The notes under the pieces were generated by a model. That model was given only the letters and a program-made list of their open reading frames with translations. It did no database searches and was not told where the DNA came from. Shown one piece after another: positions 44,188 through 56,176 of a DNA stretch of 64,000 bases (the first letter of the stretch is position 1; each line of letters begins with the position of its first letter). The position numbers and the translations under genes were made by a program. Origin of the DNA: Helianthus annuus (lineage: Eukaryota; Streptophyta; Magnoliopsida; Asterales; Asteraceae). The DNA lies in the NCBI RefSeq assembly GCF_002127325.2, contig NC_035446.2, positions 154,434,629 to 154,498,628 of the forward strand, written 5' to 3'.

Positions 44188-47100
44188 TGTCACACCCCGA
44201 TTTCCACGTGTCTCACCGGTGGGCCCGGTGGGGGATTACGTGACGATGTTGGCAACAATATAGTCAAACCACACAATTATATAATGCACAGCGGAAGCAT
44301 AAGATAAATATATAAATTTCAACCTCTGATCGTAATATCAAAATGTATTACAGGGGTTGGATATATCCACAGTGGATCGTAAATAGATATAAAGTATTGT
44401 TCCATCAGATACTGCAATCAAGCTTGCGAGGCTTATCCCGATGCTAGGGAGCTAATACCAGCCAATTACGTTTAGGTACCTGCACTTAATCTTTTTGGGG
44501 AAAATACGTCAGTTTACACTGGTAAATACATTCAACTGACACATTTGAAAATGTTTATTAAAATTGATTTGAATGCACAAGGCACAAACTCTTTTTAACT
44601 TGGGAAAATTCATAATGATCTTGTGAACGTTTTACATGTTCTTTTATGCGTTCAGTAGCCCGGGTCGTGCCGGGTTAAAGATTTATAGACACACCACGTT
44701 GCGTAAAACCGTAGTATAAAAACCAACGGCTACGTCTTTTAATTTTAATGTCGACACTTTATACCGGGTGTACGCCTACACCGGATGTCGATGGTCGTGG
44801 CCATTTCGTAAAATGATGCCAAGGATATCCGGGACAACGGTCATTAAACCCCCCAAAGGCTTATAAGCAACAAAACTGTTTAAATGAGCCGATCATATTT
44901 AATCAATTAACCACCTAAGCGATGGAATTATATAATGCTCAATCAAGCGGTATTAATATACCGTAACCCAAGCCCATATAGGGGAAATAAGTTAAAGTAT
45001 TTACCTTTGCAAGTATAAATCCTTAATTTAGATCAAGTCACCGATAGCTTTTACTGGGGCTCCTAATCTGGAACGAAGGTTTCAATTAACCTCTTAGAAT
45101 CCTAACGGTCCTTGTATTAGCCGTAGCTTAAACCGGTTGATTCCGATATATAGATATGGTTAATTCGCACGAAAAGGCGAAAACCGAGAATGGAGTATGA
45201 TTTGGACCCAACAAGTTCAGTGACTTGTTTTATATGGGTTTATAGTTCATACTCTGGATTTTGGGGTTCAAATAATATAATTTGACCCATATCGGCTATT
45301 GCACGAAAACTAGTTCCATGAGCCGTACCGTGTGCGCAAATAGGCGAAACGGTTAACTATGAGAGTCGTACGCTTATTTCCTAAGTCAACATGCCTTATA
45401 TGTGTTGTGGTATCAGTAGGATACCTTCCGTGACGCCCGTAACGAGTTTAAGTTAATACTATGCCCCGTAGGGGCTTTTTGGTCATTTTAAAGACTTTAA
45501 AAGGGCTTTTCGAGTTCTACAGGAAATCTGAGTTTCCCGAACAGCTTATAAAGCTTAAAATACTTTATTTATTATTTAAAACCAGTGGCAACTGGAATCG
45601 GGTCAAAAGACCTTGTAGAACTCCCGTTTTGGCCAAAAAGGGCGTATTCGGTATTTACCGAACCATAGCCATAACCGCAGGTTATGAGCAAGGTAAAAAT
45701 TATTAAAAATCTTTAAAATTCCCAAAATATTATTTTACCACAGTGGGTAAAAGTTTTGGTGACGAAAACTTGGGTTAGATGGGCGTTATGCTAATCGCGC
45801 CGTTAATCACAAAACTTTCTTAAAAGTGCGCTTTTTAGCATAACTCTCATTCTAGACCTCGGATTGACGTGAAACTTTAAGGACATGCTTATAATTTAGT
45901 AAGCAAGGTTTTGGTCCGTTCACGTGTCCGAAATACTCGTTTTAATTTTAAAAGGCCGTTACGGTCAACTTTTAGGCGAATGACGGAATTGCGCAAAAGA
46001 CTCGGATAACTCATGAACCGACCACAGAGGTTTATACCAACATGTGACCTGGTCCTAAGAGAGTCCTAAGGTATATTTATACCTCACTAAAACGGGTCAG
46101 AACTGAAGTCAAAGCAAAAGTCAAACTTTTGCGACATTTGGTTCCGAACCGGTTCAATATAGTAAATGATCGATTCAAACGAGCGCAAACAGGTTTATAT
46201 ACTTATTATCATGTTTTATGATTGTCAAAACAGGTTCCATAACATATACATTACAGATTATGCATAAATCGCTAAAATAGCTTTCTGTTGACTTTTTAAC
46301 CGCACGTTTGACTCGACATTTGACATAGTTAGAGTGGTGATTAGGGGGAACCATTTTAGAGGTTTATTACCCACATAAATACCAACTCATAACCACTTTT
46401 GATTCGTCATAAGACTGAACCATTACTGATTTATTGTAAAGTCAAACCGTAGTTACGACGGTTTGGTTCTTAGCCATTTACTAAGGAAATGTGAAACCAC
46501 AAAGGTTGAATTACTTACAGAAGCTTAAGAGAAGACTTAAGAACACAGAGGAATGCTTTAGAGCTCTTGGAATGATCAGATGAGTGAGTTTTGAGTGTGG
46601 TGAACTTATGTTCACAACCTTGCTATTTATAGCCAATGTTAAGGCCCAAGATCATCACAACTCAGCCTATACTGATCATGGATGATGGGCATATGTCCCC
46701 TAAGGTGTATGGGTCAAGTGTAGGGTGCCCATGCCTCATTTATTGGCTCATGATCGTTCAAAATGCTCAAAAGGCAAGAGACTACAAAGTTTCTGCATCT
46801 GGGAGTTCCACGCGGCCCGCATGGGGATTCAGGCTTCCCTTTACGCGGGTCGCCTAAATCTAAATGTCAGAAACGAATTTACAGGAGGCTCGCGGCCCGC
46901 CTATACTTAACCGGTTATTCAACGCGGGTCGCGAGAGGCTTATTTTCCTGATTTTTTAATTCTTTTGTCATGATTATCAGAATCCGGTAATTAATAACGA
47001 AATCTTTCGTAATGATTTACCTGACCTTTCGGTTTTGAAGGGGTAACTTTGCGGTTTGGCCCTCGGTTATTTACCGATAGGGGCCTCGTGTTATTTACCC

Positions 47101-47579
47101 GCATTATTAAGTCCCCGGTTTATTTATTAATTATATTGGAAAGCCTTAACTTTCACTTTTGACGCTTTTAACCCTTCTTCTACGAATTCGATCGTAACTT
47201 TCTCGTTTCATATCGAAACTTCGCGAAATTCATATATATTATTTTAGTGAGGGTATAATACCGTTACAAAGTCTTTGGAACGTTAAAGGGTCACTCAGAG
47301 GTATTATTAAACATGTTGACACAGTTAACCCCTGTAGTTTGTAATCTCTCACTTTCTTCCGCGTTTTGTTTTTGTACGATCTATAATTTATTCGTTTGAA
47401 GGTTTAAGCATTATTTAGGAATACTATACAGTATATTTACCCTTGTTGACATTTATAACCCTCGAATTTATATACTTTCAAGGTTTGTCAAAATTAGTCC
47501 TTTATTTATTATAGATGCCACGTGTAAACAAATGACACGTGTTAACACATCATTGGACACAAAAATTCGAGGTGTTAGA
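44188..47579 (-). repeat. Element D 5' LTR (3392 bp)
   Basis: On the minus strand it starts TCTAACACCTCG and ends GGGGTGTGACA. It has a palindromic cluster with GCGGGCCGCG/GCGACCCGCG words (46808-46942), a TATAAATA box (46631-46624), a donor TTCT|GTAAGT (46518) and an acceptor TTAAGTGCAG|GT (44480). The LTR contains no protein domain. Confidence 0.88.
46624..46631 (-). promoter_or_regulatory. TATA box of element D 5' LTR (minus strand)
   Basis: TATAAATA on the minus strand, 106 bp upstream of the GTAAGT donor and downstream of the GC-rich palindromes. Confidence 0.6.
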
Positions 47580-47584
47580 TGAAT

Positions 47585-48054
47585 GCCCTGAGGCTCGCAG
47601 GGTCAAGTACGCCACTGGTACTTTGGAAGGGATTGCGCTAACTTGGTGGAACGCGCAAGTTCAGATCTTAGGGCTGGCAGCAGCTAACGCCACCCCTTGG
47701 AACGATTTTAAGGAACTGATCAAGCGAGAATACTGCACGCGTGATGACATCCACAAGTTGGAAGTGGAGCTTTATCATTTGAAAATGACGGGGTCAGAAA
47801 TCGAAGCTTATATGAAATGGTCAAACGAACTGGCCATCTTGTGTCCAACTATGGTGGACCCTCCAATTAAGTGCATTGAGTTGTATCTCAAAGGTCTAGC
47901 GCCAGAAATCCAGAGCCACGTGACATCGGCTAATCTCGACAACATCCAAGATATTCAGCGACTCGCTCATCGTCTCACTGATCAGGCAGTGGATCAGGAC
48001 AAGCTACCGAAACGTATCAGCGCTACTACTGAGAAAGTGGGAAGGGGATTCTAG
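47585..48054 (+). CDS. gag: Element C Gag core, second part
   Basis: It resumes after D with [16 protein letters not shown] and the conserved LTWWNAQ, then [14 protein letters not shown] and a C-terminal [10 protein letters not shown]. The frame is lost near 48040 by an extra base (GTGGGAAGGGGATTC) and ends at 48054. The zinc-knuckle region follows in the next frame. Confidence 0.85.
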
Positions 48055-49555
48055 CAAAGGTTCAGCAACAGTTCAGTCTCAGGCTCAGCGGCAGAAGACT
48101 GACCACTACCAGAGTCCCAGTCAGCAGTTTTCTGGTAGTCGTGGGCAGAGAAGGTATCAAGGAAATCTCCCAAAGTGCCACAACTGTAACAGGCACCACA
48201 GCGGCCAGTGCAACAAGGGTCGTTGCCAAAGGTGTCTCAAGATGGGCCACAAGGCCAAAGACTGTAGGAGCCCACGGCCTGCGAATCAGAACCAGCAACC
48301 GCAACTACCAGCCCCACAAAACCAGCAACAGCGAGGCAACAGGGGATGTTTTCAGTGTGGTGCTGAAGGCCATTTCAAACGTGATTGCCCTCAATTGAAC
48401 CAGAACCAGAATCGCAACAACGACAATCAGGGCAATGGTAACAACGGTGGGAACAATAATGGCAATGAAGCTAGGGGTCGAGCTTTCGTGCTAGGTCAGG
48501 GTGACGCAAGGAACGATCCTAACGTGGTCATGGGTAAGTTTCTTCTCGATGACTTTTACGTTACTGTTTTGTTTGACTCGGGTGCGGATACAAGTTATAT
48601 GTCTTTGAAAGTTGGCCAAATGTTAAAACGTACACCCACACTTCTGAACACCAAACACGTCGTAGAGTTAGCTAATGGTAAGAGTCTAGAGGCCACGCAC
48701 ATAGTTCAGGGTTGTAATCTTATCCTCGCGGGTCAGACTTTCTCGATCGACCTCATTCCCATAGTTTTGGGTAGTTTCGACATCGTCATTGGCATGGACT
48801 GGTTATCCCAACATCACGCAGAGATCCTATGCAAGGAGAAGATAGTTCGCATTCCTCGTTCTGGCAAAGAACCTCTCGAAGTGCAAGGCGACAAGAGTGG
48901 TGCTGTGGTTGGCATCATCTCCTTTCTAAAGGCTCAGAAGTGTTTGCGTAAGGGCCACAGTGCCATCTTGGCACTTGTTACTGATGCATCAGCGAATAAA
49001 AAGAAATTGGAAGACATTCCAATAGTTCGCGACTTTCCTCAAGTGTTTCCAGAGGAATTACCTGGTCTACCGCCTCATCGCCAGGTCGAGTTTCAAATCG
49101 AGCTAGCACCAGGAGCAGCACCGATAGCACGTGCACCGTATCGCTTAGCCCCATCAGAATTGGAAGAACTGTCAAAGCAGCTACAAGAGCTCTTGGAAAA
49201 GGGCTTTATTCGTCCAAGCTCTTCCCCTTGGGGAGCCCCAGTACTATTTGTGAAGAAGAAGGACGGTACCTTCATGATGTGCATAGACTACCGTGAACTG
49301 AACAAGGTGACGGTGAAGAACCGTTATCCTCTACCACGTATTGACGACTTATTCGACCAGTTGCAAGGGTCGAGCTACTACTCCAAGATAGACTTGAGGT
49401 CAGGTTACCATCAGCTGAGAGTCCGGGATGAGGACGTCTCCAAAACAGCTTTCAGAACTCGCTACGGTCACTACGAGTTCCTAGTCATGCCATTCGGGCT
49501 AACGAACACACCAGCAGTCTTCATGGATCTTATGAACAGGGTGTGCAAACCCTAC
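48055..49555 (+). CDS. gag-pol: Element C zinc knuckles, protease and N-terminal RT
   Basis: In frame 2, after the shift, come [12 protein letters not shown] and [14 protein letters not shown], then [14 protein letters not shown]: Gag zinc-binding motifs. The protease motif is [12 protein letters not shown] follows with [22 protein letters not shown] and [11 protein letters not shown]. The coding sequence is open until MNRVCKPY, where element I is inserted at the CCTAC target duplication. RT continues at 59655. Confidence 0.9.
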
Positions 49556-51249
49556 TGATGTGTGTAAAATGCAACATATAAAACACATCAATTAAGGCAT
49601 AAAACTAACCCTTTTTAAGTACTAATGTTGGAAAAAGAGTGTTTTTGTCTTCCTTTTGTATTTTCAGGATGAAATGAGCTCAAAATCACAAAAGAAGCAA
49701 AAAGACCACTAATTCTACCATAAATACAAGAAAAGGAACAAAAGTAAACTGCCCGGACCCTCAACGGCACCTCCCAAGACAAAGAGAAGAGAACAGAGTC
49801 TGAACACGCCCCGTGTCCAGTGAACACGGGGGCGTGCCCAGGAAGCAGCAGAAAAGACAAACCAGTAGAAGCTTCCATTGCTCACCACGGGGCCGTGCCC
49901 AGCGGGCACGGGGGCGTGTTGAAAGTACAGCAGGCGCATTAATTGTAATTCGCAATTACAATTAATGAAGAGAGAGAATGTCAGACGGGCACGGGGCCGT
50001 GTCCAGCGGACACGGGGCCGTGTCCAGCGTTCTGTTCAGCCTATAAATAGAGGAGCTTGGTTTCATTCTCTCTCATCCCTTGGCACACCACCTCTCTCAC
50101 ACTTCATCCACCACCCATCACCACCATAACACCATCATCCACCACCATCATCCATTGTCCATCGTAGAGTGTGTGAGTCGTCTCGGGATCCAAGATTGAT
50201 CGTAAGAGTTCTTGACAATCAAGGCCATGTTTGCCTAAGTCTCTTACATCACTTGGTGAAGACAAGTGTTTAGTATAATACTTTTTATTTTTAATCTTTT
50301 GCACTTTTTATTTGGTTTTGTATTAATGACTTTAATAACTAGTTACTTATGTTGAAGGTGATCTTTCCTTATCGTTTGTCCGTGGTGTCTTGGCGTTATT
50401 TTACTGTCTATATAAAATAAAAGATTTTCACCATTCATATCTCCACGGTCTATATGGAGGTATGTTGGCTACCTGGTCGGGGGTTAAGGGAACGGTTTGG
50501 TAAGGGTCTTGCCCTTGTTCAGCGTTTAGAGGTCCTGCTTGGGACCTGGGTCAAATTTAGTAGGATCTCCTTCAATGCCCATAGGTATTGGATGGCGGGG
50601 ATCCAAACTCTTTGACCCCCTCATAAGCTAACTACTATTAATACTATAACCCGGCTATTTAGGACTGTATCCCTGCTGACTCAGACTACTTAGCCGAGGG
50701 TAACGTCACCGCCAAAAGCGGGGCCTACCATAATTTGCATTAATAACTTAATTCATTATCTTTCAATAATCCGACCCTTTAGGATTGTATCCTTGCTGAC
50801 TCAAACTACTGGGTTGAGGGTAACGTCGCCTTCAAAAGAGGGGCCTACTACAATAACTAAGATAATCTCTTAAACAAGTGCAAAAGTGCGAAAATAATCA
50901 AAGGTTATACTAATACACGTGTCGGATCCAAGTGATTCATCTTGTCTATCTGTTTTTATTTTATTTTCTTTTTCAGCATTTAGTTAGTTTTTATTTTTCT
51001 TAGTTTAAAACATTTTTTTTAACTTTTTGATTTGATTAGACGTTGAGGATAAACCGGTATTAAAAGCTCTTGTGTCCTTGGACGACCTCGGTATCTTACC
51101 AACACTATACTACGTCCACGATGGGTGCACTTGCCCATATGTGTGTTTAGTGTTAGTGAATATCGTGTTTTATAAATTTAAAACTTGGCTAAAAGTGTAA
51201 AAAGGGCTTAAATAAATATCTAAAAATATATACACACCGACACACAACA
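49556..51249 (+). repeat. Element I LTR1
   Basis: 1694 bp, TGATGTGTG to CACACAACA. It has CACGGGGCCGTG/CACGGGGGCGTG words (about 49800-50035), a TATA box at 50042-50049, GTGAGT (50173) and a strong pyrimidine tract with TTTTTCAG (50976). It is followed by GTTTTTG, the first bases before a PBS, and then jumps to 3'-internal sequence. Confidence 0.92.
50042..50049 (+). promoter_or_regulatory. TATA box of element I LTR1
   Basis: TATAAATA just downstream of the last CACGGGGCCGTG word; identical boxes are present in LTR2 and LTR3. Confidence 0.65.
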
Positions 51250-51846
51250 AGTTTTTGCCAAAATGATGAAGTCAAAAACAAACATAAGCTACAAAGAGCT
51301 TGTTTGGAGAAATACTTCAAAAATAAATGTCACCAAAAATAAGGTATTTCACGAAAACCGACACTTGTTACGATTTTCGCCCTTTTTACTAACCACTAAC
51401 CAACCACCCACCTTCAAACCCAAGCCTTCACCCCAAAAGACCTCTTGATATTTACAAAGGTAAAAAGTTAAAAAGGAGGAGGATTGATCGCTTGGCAAGC
51501 ATATGGAGAATGTAAATCCGTGCCGCTCTCGAGCGATTCACTTAAATATACACCTTCGGCCGAGTGATTGAGTGATCTCCCGTGAGGTATGTGAACTTGT
51601 ATATAAATGGAATTTTAATAAGGCATGCTATGCCCAAATAAGTAGTTTATCTTATGAAAAGTTCAAAATAAACCATGACGAATAAGATTGTAAATAAAAT
51701 AAAAATAGAACCTATACAAACCTTGGATTCCCGACACTCTAGGACAAGTTAAAAAAACTTCTCTTCTACCTATTCCATTTGGGAGTGTAAGCCACATTAA
51801 AAGAGTTTTGCTTGAGGACAAGCAAAAGTTCAAGTGTGGGGGTATT
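51250..51846 (+). repeat. Element I internal remnant between LTR1 and LTR2
   Basis: From 51262 to 51846 it repeats 57371-57955 (585 bp each, no difference noticed), including the 3' purine tract. PBS, Gag and everything between are absent. The only open frame, 61 codons from 51263, is also present in the other copy and has no known domain. Confidence 0.9.
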
Positions 51847-53539
51847 TGATGTGTGTAAAATGCAACATATAAAACACATCAATTAAGGCATAAAACTAAC
51901 CCTTTTTAAGTACTAATGTTGGAAAAAGAGTGTTTTTGTCTTCCTTTTGTATTTTCAGGATGAAATGAGCTCAAAATCACAAAAGAAGCAAAAAGACCAC
52001 TAATTCTACCATAAATACAAGAAAAGGAACAAAAGTAAACTGCCCAGACCCTCAACGGCACCTCCCAAGACAAAGAGAAGAGAACAGAGTCTGAACACGC
52101 CCCGTGTCCAGTGAACACGGGGGCGTGCCCAGGAAGCAGCAGAAAAGACAAACCAGTAGAAGCTTCCATTGCTCACCACGGGGCCGTGCCCAGCGGGCAT
52201 GGGGGCGTGTTGAAAGTACAGCAGGCGCATTAATTGTAATTCGCAATTACAATTAATGAAGAGAGAGAATGTCAGACGGGCACGGGGCCGTGTCCAGCGG
52301 ACACGGGGCCGTGTCCAGCGTTCTGTTCAGCCTATAAATAGAGGAGCTTGGTTTCATTCTCTCTCATCCCTTGGCACACCACCTCTCTCACACTTCATCC
52401 ACCACCCATCACCACCATAACACCATCATCCACCACCATCATCCATTGTCCATCGTAGAGTGTGTGAGTCGTCTCGGGATCCAAGATTGATCGTAAGAGT
52501 TCTTGACAATCAAGGCCATGTTTGCCTAAGTCTCTTACATCACTTGGTGAAGACAAGTGTTTAGTATAATACTTTTTATTTTTAATCTTTTGCACTTTTT
52601 ATTTGGTTTTGTATTAATGACTTTAATAACTAGTTACTTATGTTGAAGGTGATCTTTCCTTATCGTTTGTCCGTGGTGTCTTGGCGTTATTTTACTGTCT
52701 ATATAAAATAAAAGATTTTCACCATTCATATCTCCACGGTCTATATGGAGGTATGTTGGCTACCTGGTCGGGGGTTAAGGGAACGGTTTGGTAAGGGTCT
52801 TGCCCTTGTTCAGCGTTTAGAGGTCCTGCTTGGGACCTGGGTCAAATTTAGTAGGATCTCCTTCAATGCCCATAGGTATTGGATGGCGGGGATCCAAACT
52901 CTTTGACCCCCTCATAAGCTAACTACTATTAATACTATAACCCGACTATTTAGGACTGTATCCCTGCTGACTCAGACTACTTAGCCGAGGGTAACGTCAC
53001 CGCCAAAAGCGGGGCCTACCATAATTTGCATTAATAACTTAATTCATTATCTTTCAATAATCCGACCCTTTAGGATTGTATCCTTGCTGACTCAAACTAC
53101 TGGGTTGAGGGTAACGTCGCCTTCAAAAGAGGGGCCTACTACAATAACTAAGATAATCTCTTAAACAAGTGCAAAAGTGCGAAAATAATCAAAGGTTATA
53201 CTAATACACGTGTCGGATCCAAGTGATTCATCTTGTCTATCTGTTTTTATTTTATTTTCTTTTTCAGCATTTAGTTAGTTTTTATTTTTCTTAGTTTAAA
53301 ACATTTTTTTAACTTTTTGATTTGATTAGACGTTGAGGATAAACCGGTATTAAAAGTTCTTGTGTCCTTGGACGACCTCGGTATCTTACCAACACTATAC
53401 TACGTCCACGATGGGTGCACTTGCCCATATGTGTGTTTAGTGTTAGTGAATATCGTGTTTTATAAATTTAAAACTTGGCTAAAAGTGTAAAAAGGGCTTA
53501 AATAAATATCTAAAAATATATACACACCGACACACAACA
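51847..53539 (+). repeat. Element I LTR2 (middle LTR)
   Basis: 1693 bp, one T shorter than the others. Private changes are A near 52047, T near 52200, A near 52945, a T deletion near 53307 and T near 53357. It is the only one of the three LTRs followed by a complete PBS. Confidence 0.9.
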
Positions 53540-53545
53540 AGTTTT

Positions 53546-53563
53546 TGGCGCCGTTGCCGGGGA
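53546..53563 (+). other. Element I primer-binding site (tRNA-Asp type)
   Basis: TGGCGCCGTTGCCGGGGA, six bases after LTR2; identical to that of G. Confidence 0.9.
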
Positions 53564-53942
53564 CACAAGGATTTTAAGAAAGTTAGGAATCAACGGCCTA
53601 ATCATCTTTTTATTTTTTTTTAATTTTTAGGATTTTTTTTTTAGATTTTTCAGCTTCTGCAGAGCTCAGCACGGGGCCGTGCCTGGTCGGACACGGGCCG
53701 TGCTCAGCAACGTTACTGGCAGTTTTTGTTTTTCAAGTTAACAGAAGGCTGACCACGGGGCCGTGTCGGTGCAACACGGGGTCGTGTCCAACTTCCAGTA
53801 ACTGGGATCTGAAAAACAACCACTGTAACTCCGACCACGGGGCCGTGTTCGCTCGACACGGGGCCGTGGTGAACCTTCTGACCAACATTCTTTTCTGTTT
53901 TTATTGCAGGACTTGGAACCCGACGCCAACCTCGCGTAGTGT
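53564..53942 (+). other. Element I untranslated leader
   Basis: It contains four or more CACGGGGCCGTG-type words (about 53670-53870). It then has a long pyrimidine tract ending TTATTGCAG at 53909, a good 3' splice-site match 33 bases before the gag ATG. Confidence 0.6.
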
Positions 53943-56174
53943 ATGAGCTCCAGTTCCAATAAAGACATAAAGGAACCATTAGAAGAACCCGAACGCTTTC
54001 TCAGAAAAAGGTTAAAAGCCAAAAACCAAGAGAAGGTTTCGGGTGACCCACCCCCAATGGCGGACCAACGTACCCTCATGGATTACTTACGGCCCACCGT
54101 AGGTAATCTCGGCGCCGCTATCAATGCCCCGAATGTCGAAGCCAATAACTTCGAACTTCGACCGCACTTGATACAAATGCTCCAAAACTCCGCAACCTTT
54201 CACGGGCTCGCGGACGAGGATCCCCATCTACATATAACTAATTTCTTAGAAATATGTGATACATTTCGGATCAATGGAGCATCAAACGACGCCATCCGCC
54301 TTCGTATGTTTCCATTCTCACTAAAAGACCGAGCGAAAGCTTGGCTCAACACCCTCCCAGCTGGATCGGTAAACACCTGGGATGAACTAGCCCAAAAATT
54401 TCTATATAAGTATTTCCCTCCTTCTAAAACTGCTAAATTAATGGCTGAAATTAACACATACTCACAAGAGGACGGGGAATCCTTATATGAAACTTGGGAA
54501 AGGTTCAAGGAGCTATTACGCAAGTGTCCCCATCACGGCCTCGCAATATGGCAACAAGTATCCACTTTCTACAATGGGTTGTTGCCACATACTAGGCAGA
54601 CACTTGATTCTAGCTCCGGGGGACTTTTAGGTAATCGACGCCCACACGAAATATATAATCAGATTGAGGAAATTGCTCAAACCAATTTTCAATGGCACAC
54701 TCCCCGGGGAAATAAAACTATCGCCCCGGGCGCCCATAAGGTAGACGAAAGCACCTCTTTACAAGCCCAAATCGAGGCCCTTTCTTCAAAAATAAAAAAA
54801 TTAGAAATGACAAAAACAGTCTCGGTTATGGCTTGTGAGGGGTGTGGTGGGTCACATGAAAATTGGAGTTGCATGAAAGAAACGGACGATCAACAAGAAA
54901 TGGTAAACTACATTGATAATAGACCTAGGCCGTCAGGTCCTCCAACGGGGACCTTCAACCAAGGATGGCGAAACCACCCAAACCTTGGTTGGAGGGAGCC
55001 CGGCAATAGTAGTAACCAACAACCACAACGAACAAACTTTCAGCAATCAAGAAATGAGTCACAGAATTTCACTCAACAACAAAGTGGAAGAGAAAGGCTC
55101 GAAGATACTATATCTCGCCTCGTCTCTGACACTGACAAGAAAAATTCGGAAAGATTCCTACAATTAGAATCAAACTTTAGGAATCAACAGGCTAGCATTC
55201 AAAACATAGAAAAACAAATAAGTCAACTAGCTCAAAATTTTTCCGAAAGACCACAAGGCGCATTACCCAGCAATACCGAAACCAACCCGAAGGCGCAAGT
55301 TCACCTCATCACGCTACGAAACCGGACCGTAGGGCCTGCAGAAGTACCTCCAGCCGCGGAAGAATCAACGCCAACAAATCTGCAGGAGAAGGACCCTCCC
55401 CCATCAACAGAGCCTACCAAGGCTCCTCGAGTTCCGTACCCCGGTAGGTTAATTCGTCAGAAAACCAACGAGCAATTCGCAAAATTCGAAAGTTTGCTAA
55501 AACAATTGCATGTCAATATTCCTTTTATCGAAGTCCTAACCCAAATGCCCAAATACTCTAAATTTATGAGGGACTTCCTTACACATAAAAAGAAAATTGA
55601 AAATTTGCAATTAGTTAATTTAGGCGAAGAATGCTCTGCCCTCGTACTCAATAAACTACCCCAAAAAAAGATCGATCCCGGAAGTTTCACGATTCCGTGC
55701 TCAATAGGGGAATCTCCCGTTCGCAATGCCTTGGCCGACTTAGGGGCTAGCATTAACCTCATGCCCTCTTCAATGTTCAAAAGGCTTGGCTTGGGAACCA
55801 CAAGCCCCACAAAAATAAGCATACAACTCGCGGATCGATCGGTCAAGTTCCCGCAAGGTGTCATCGAGAATGTCTTGGTAAGGGTAAGCAGATTCGTTTA
55901 TCCTGTTGACTTTGTCATACTCGACATGGAGGAAGACACCGAGGTCCCTCTTATTCTAGGGAGGCCTTTCCTTGCCACCGCACAAGCAGTAGTGGACATG
56001 AATGACGGGACACTAACTTTAAGATATGGGGACGATGAGGTAAAGTTCGGAGTTGGGAAAAGAATAGAGGATGACGACCCGATCCACTACATGAAGGTTA
56101 TCGATTCAAGCTTGGAAGCCGCTCTCCGACGGTGTAACTTGGGAGGCAAGGCACCCCAATCAAAAGACGTGTGA
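53943..56174 (+). CDS. gag-pro: Element I Gag-protease ORF (743 aa, intact)
   Basis: This is an Athila-type Gag: the domain covers about residues 70-260 (FLEICDTFRINGASNDAIRL, FSLKDRAKAWLNTLP, YKYFPPSKTAKL). A coiled-coil-like segment and CEGCGGSHENWSC (near residue 300) follow, then a Gln/Asn-rich linker. The C-terminal retroviral-type protease has ALADLGASINLMP (DLG in place of DSG/DTG) and VPLILGRPFLATA. No stop interrupts it, unlike every pol in this window. It probably forms particles that carry the element RNA, with RT and integrase supplied by autonomous Athila copies. Confidence 0.9.
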   Translation: MSSSSNKDIKEPLEEPERFLRKRLKAKNQEKVSGDPPPMADQRTLMDYLRPTVGNLGAAINAPNVEANNFELRPHLIQMLQNSATFHGLADEDPHLHITNFLEICDTFRINGASNDAIRLRMFPFSLKDRAKAWLNTLPAGSVNTWDELAQKFLYKYFPPSKTAKLMAEINTYSQEDGESLYETWERFKELLRKCPHHGLAIWQQVSTFYNGLLPHTRQTLDSSSGGLLGNRRPHEIYNQIEEIAQTNFQWHTPRGNKTIAPGAHKVDESTSLQAQIEALSSKIKKLEMTKTVSVMACEGCGGSHENWSCMKETDDQQEMVNYIDNRPRPSGPPTGTFNQGWRNHPNLGWREPGNSSNQQPQRTNFQQSRNESQNFTQQQSGRERLEDTISRLVSDTDKKNSERFLQLESNFRNQQASIQNIEKQISQLAQNFSERPQGALPSNTETNPKAQVHLITLRNRTVGPAEVPPAAEESTPTNLQEKDPPPSTEPTKAPRVPYPGRLIRQKTNEQFAKFESLLKQLHVNIPFIEVLTQMPKYSKFMRDFLTHKKKIENLQLVNLGEECSALVLNKLPQKKIDPGSFTIPCSIGESPVRNALADLGASINLMPSSMFKRLGLGTTSPTKISIQLADRSVKFPQGVIENVLVRVSRFVYPVDFVILDMEEDTEVPLILGRPFLATAQAVVDMNDGTLTLRYGDDEVKFGVGKRIEDDDPIHYMKVIDSSLEAALRRCNLGGKAPQSKDV

Positions 56175-56176
56175 CC

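Larger units (their letters stand above)
43203..47579 (-). mobile_element. Element D: LTR retrotransposon remnant inserted in C gag, minus strand
   Basis: It is flanked by TGAAT (43198-43202 and 47580-47584). On the minus strand the order is 5' LTR (47579-44188), PBS (44184-44172), a Gag-like leader ORF and only the last 165 bp of the 3' LTR (43367-43203). pol and most of the 3' LTR are deleted while both outer termini are intact. Its LTR resembles solo LTR E. Confidence 0.9.

Noticed and set aside
49615..50304. Four minus-strand ORFs of 64-87 codons repeated in all three LTRs of element I
   Set aside because: They lie in the LTR promoter region, contain the CACGGGG phrases and have no domain; repetition follows from LTR identity.
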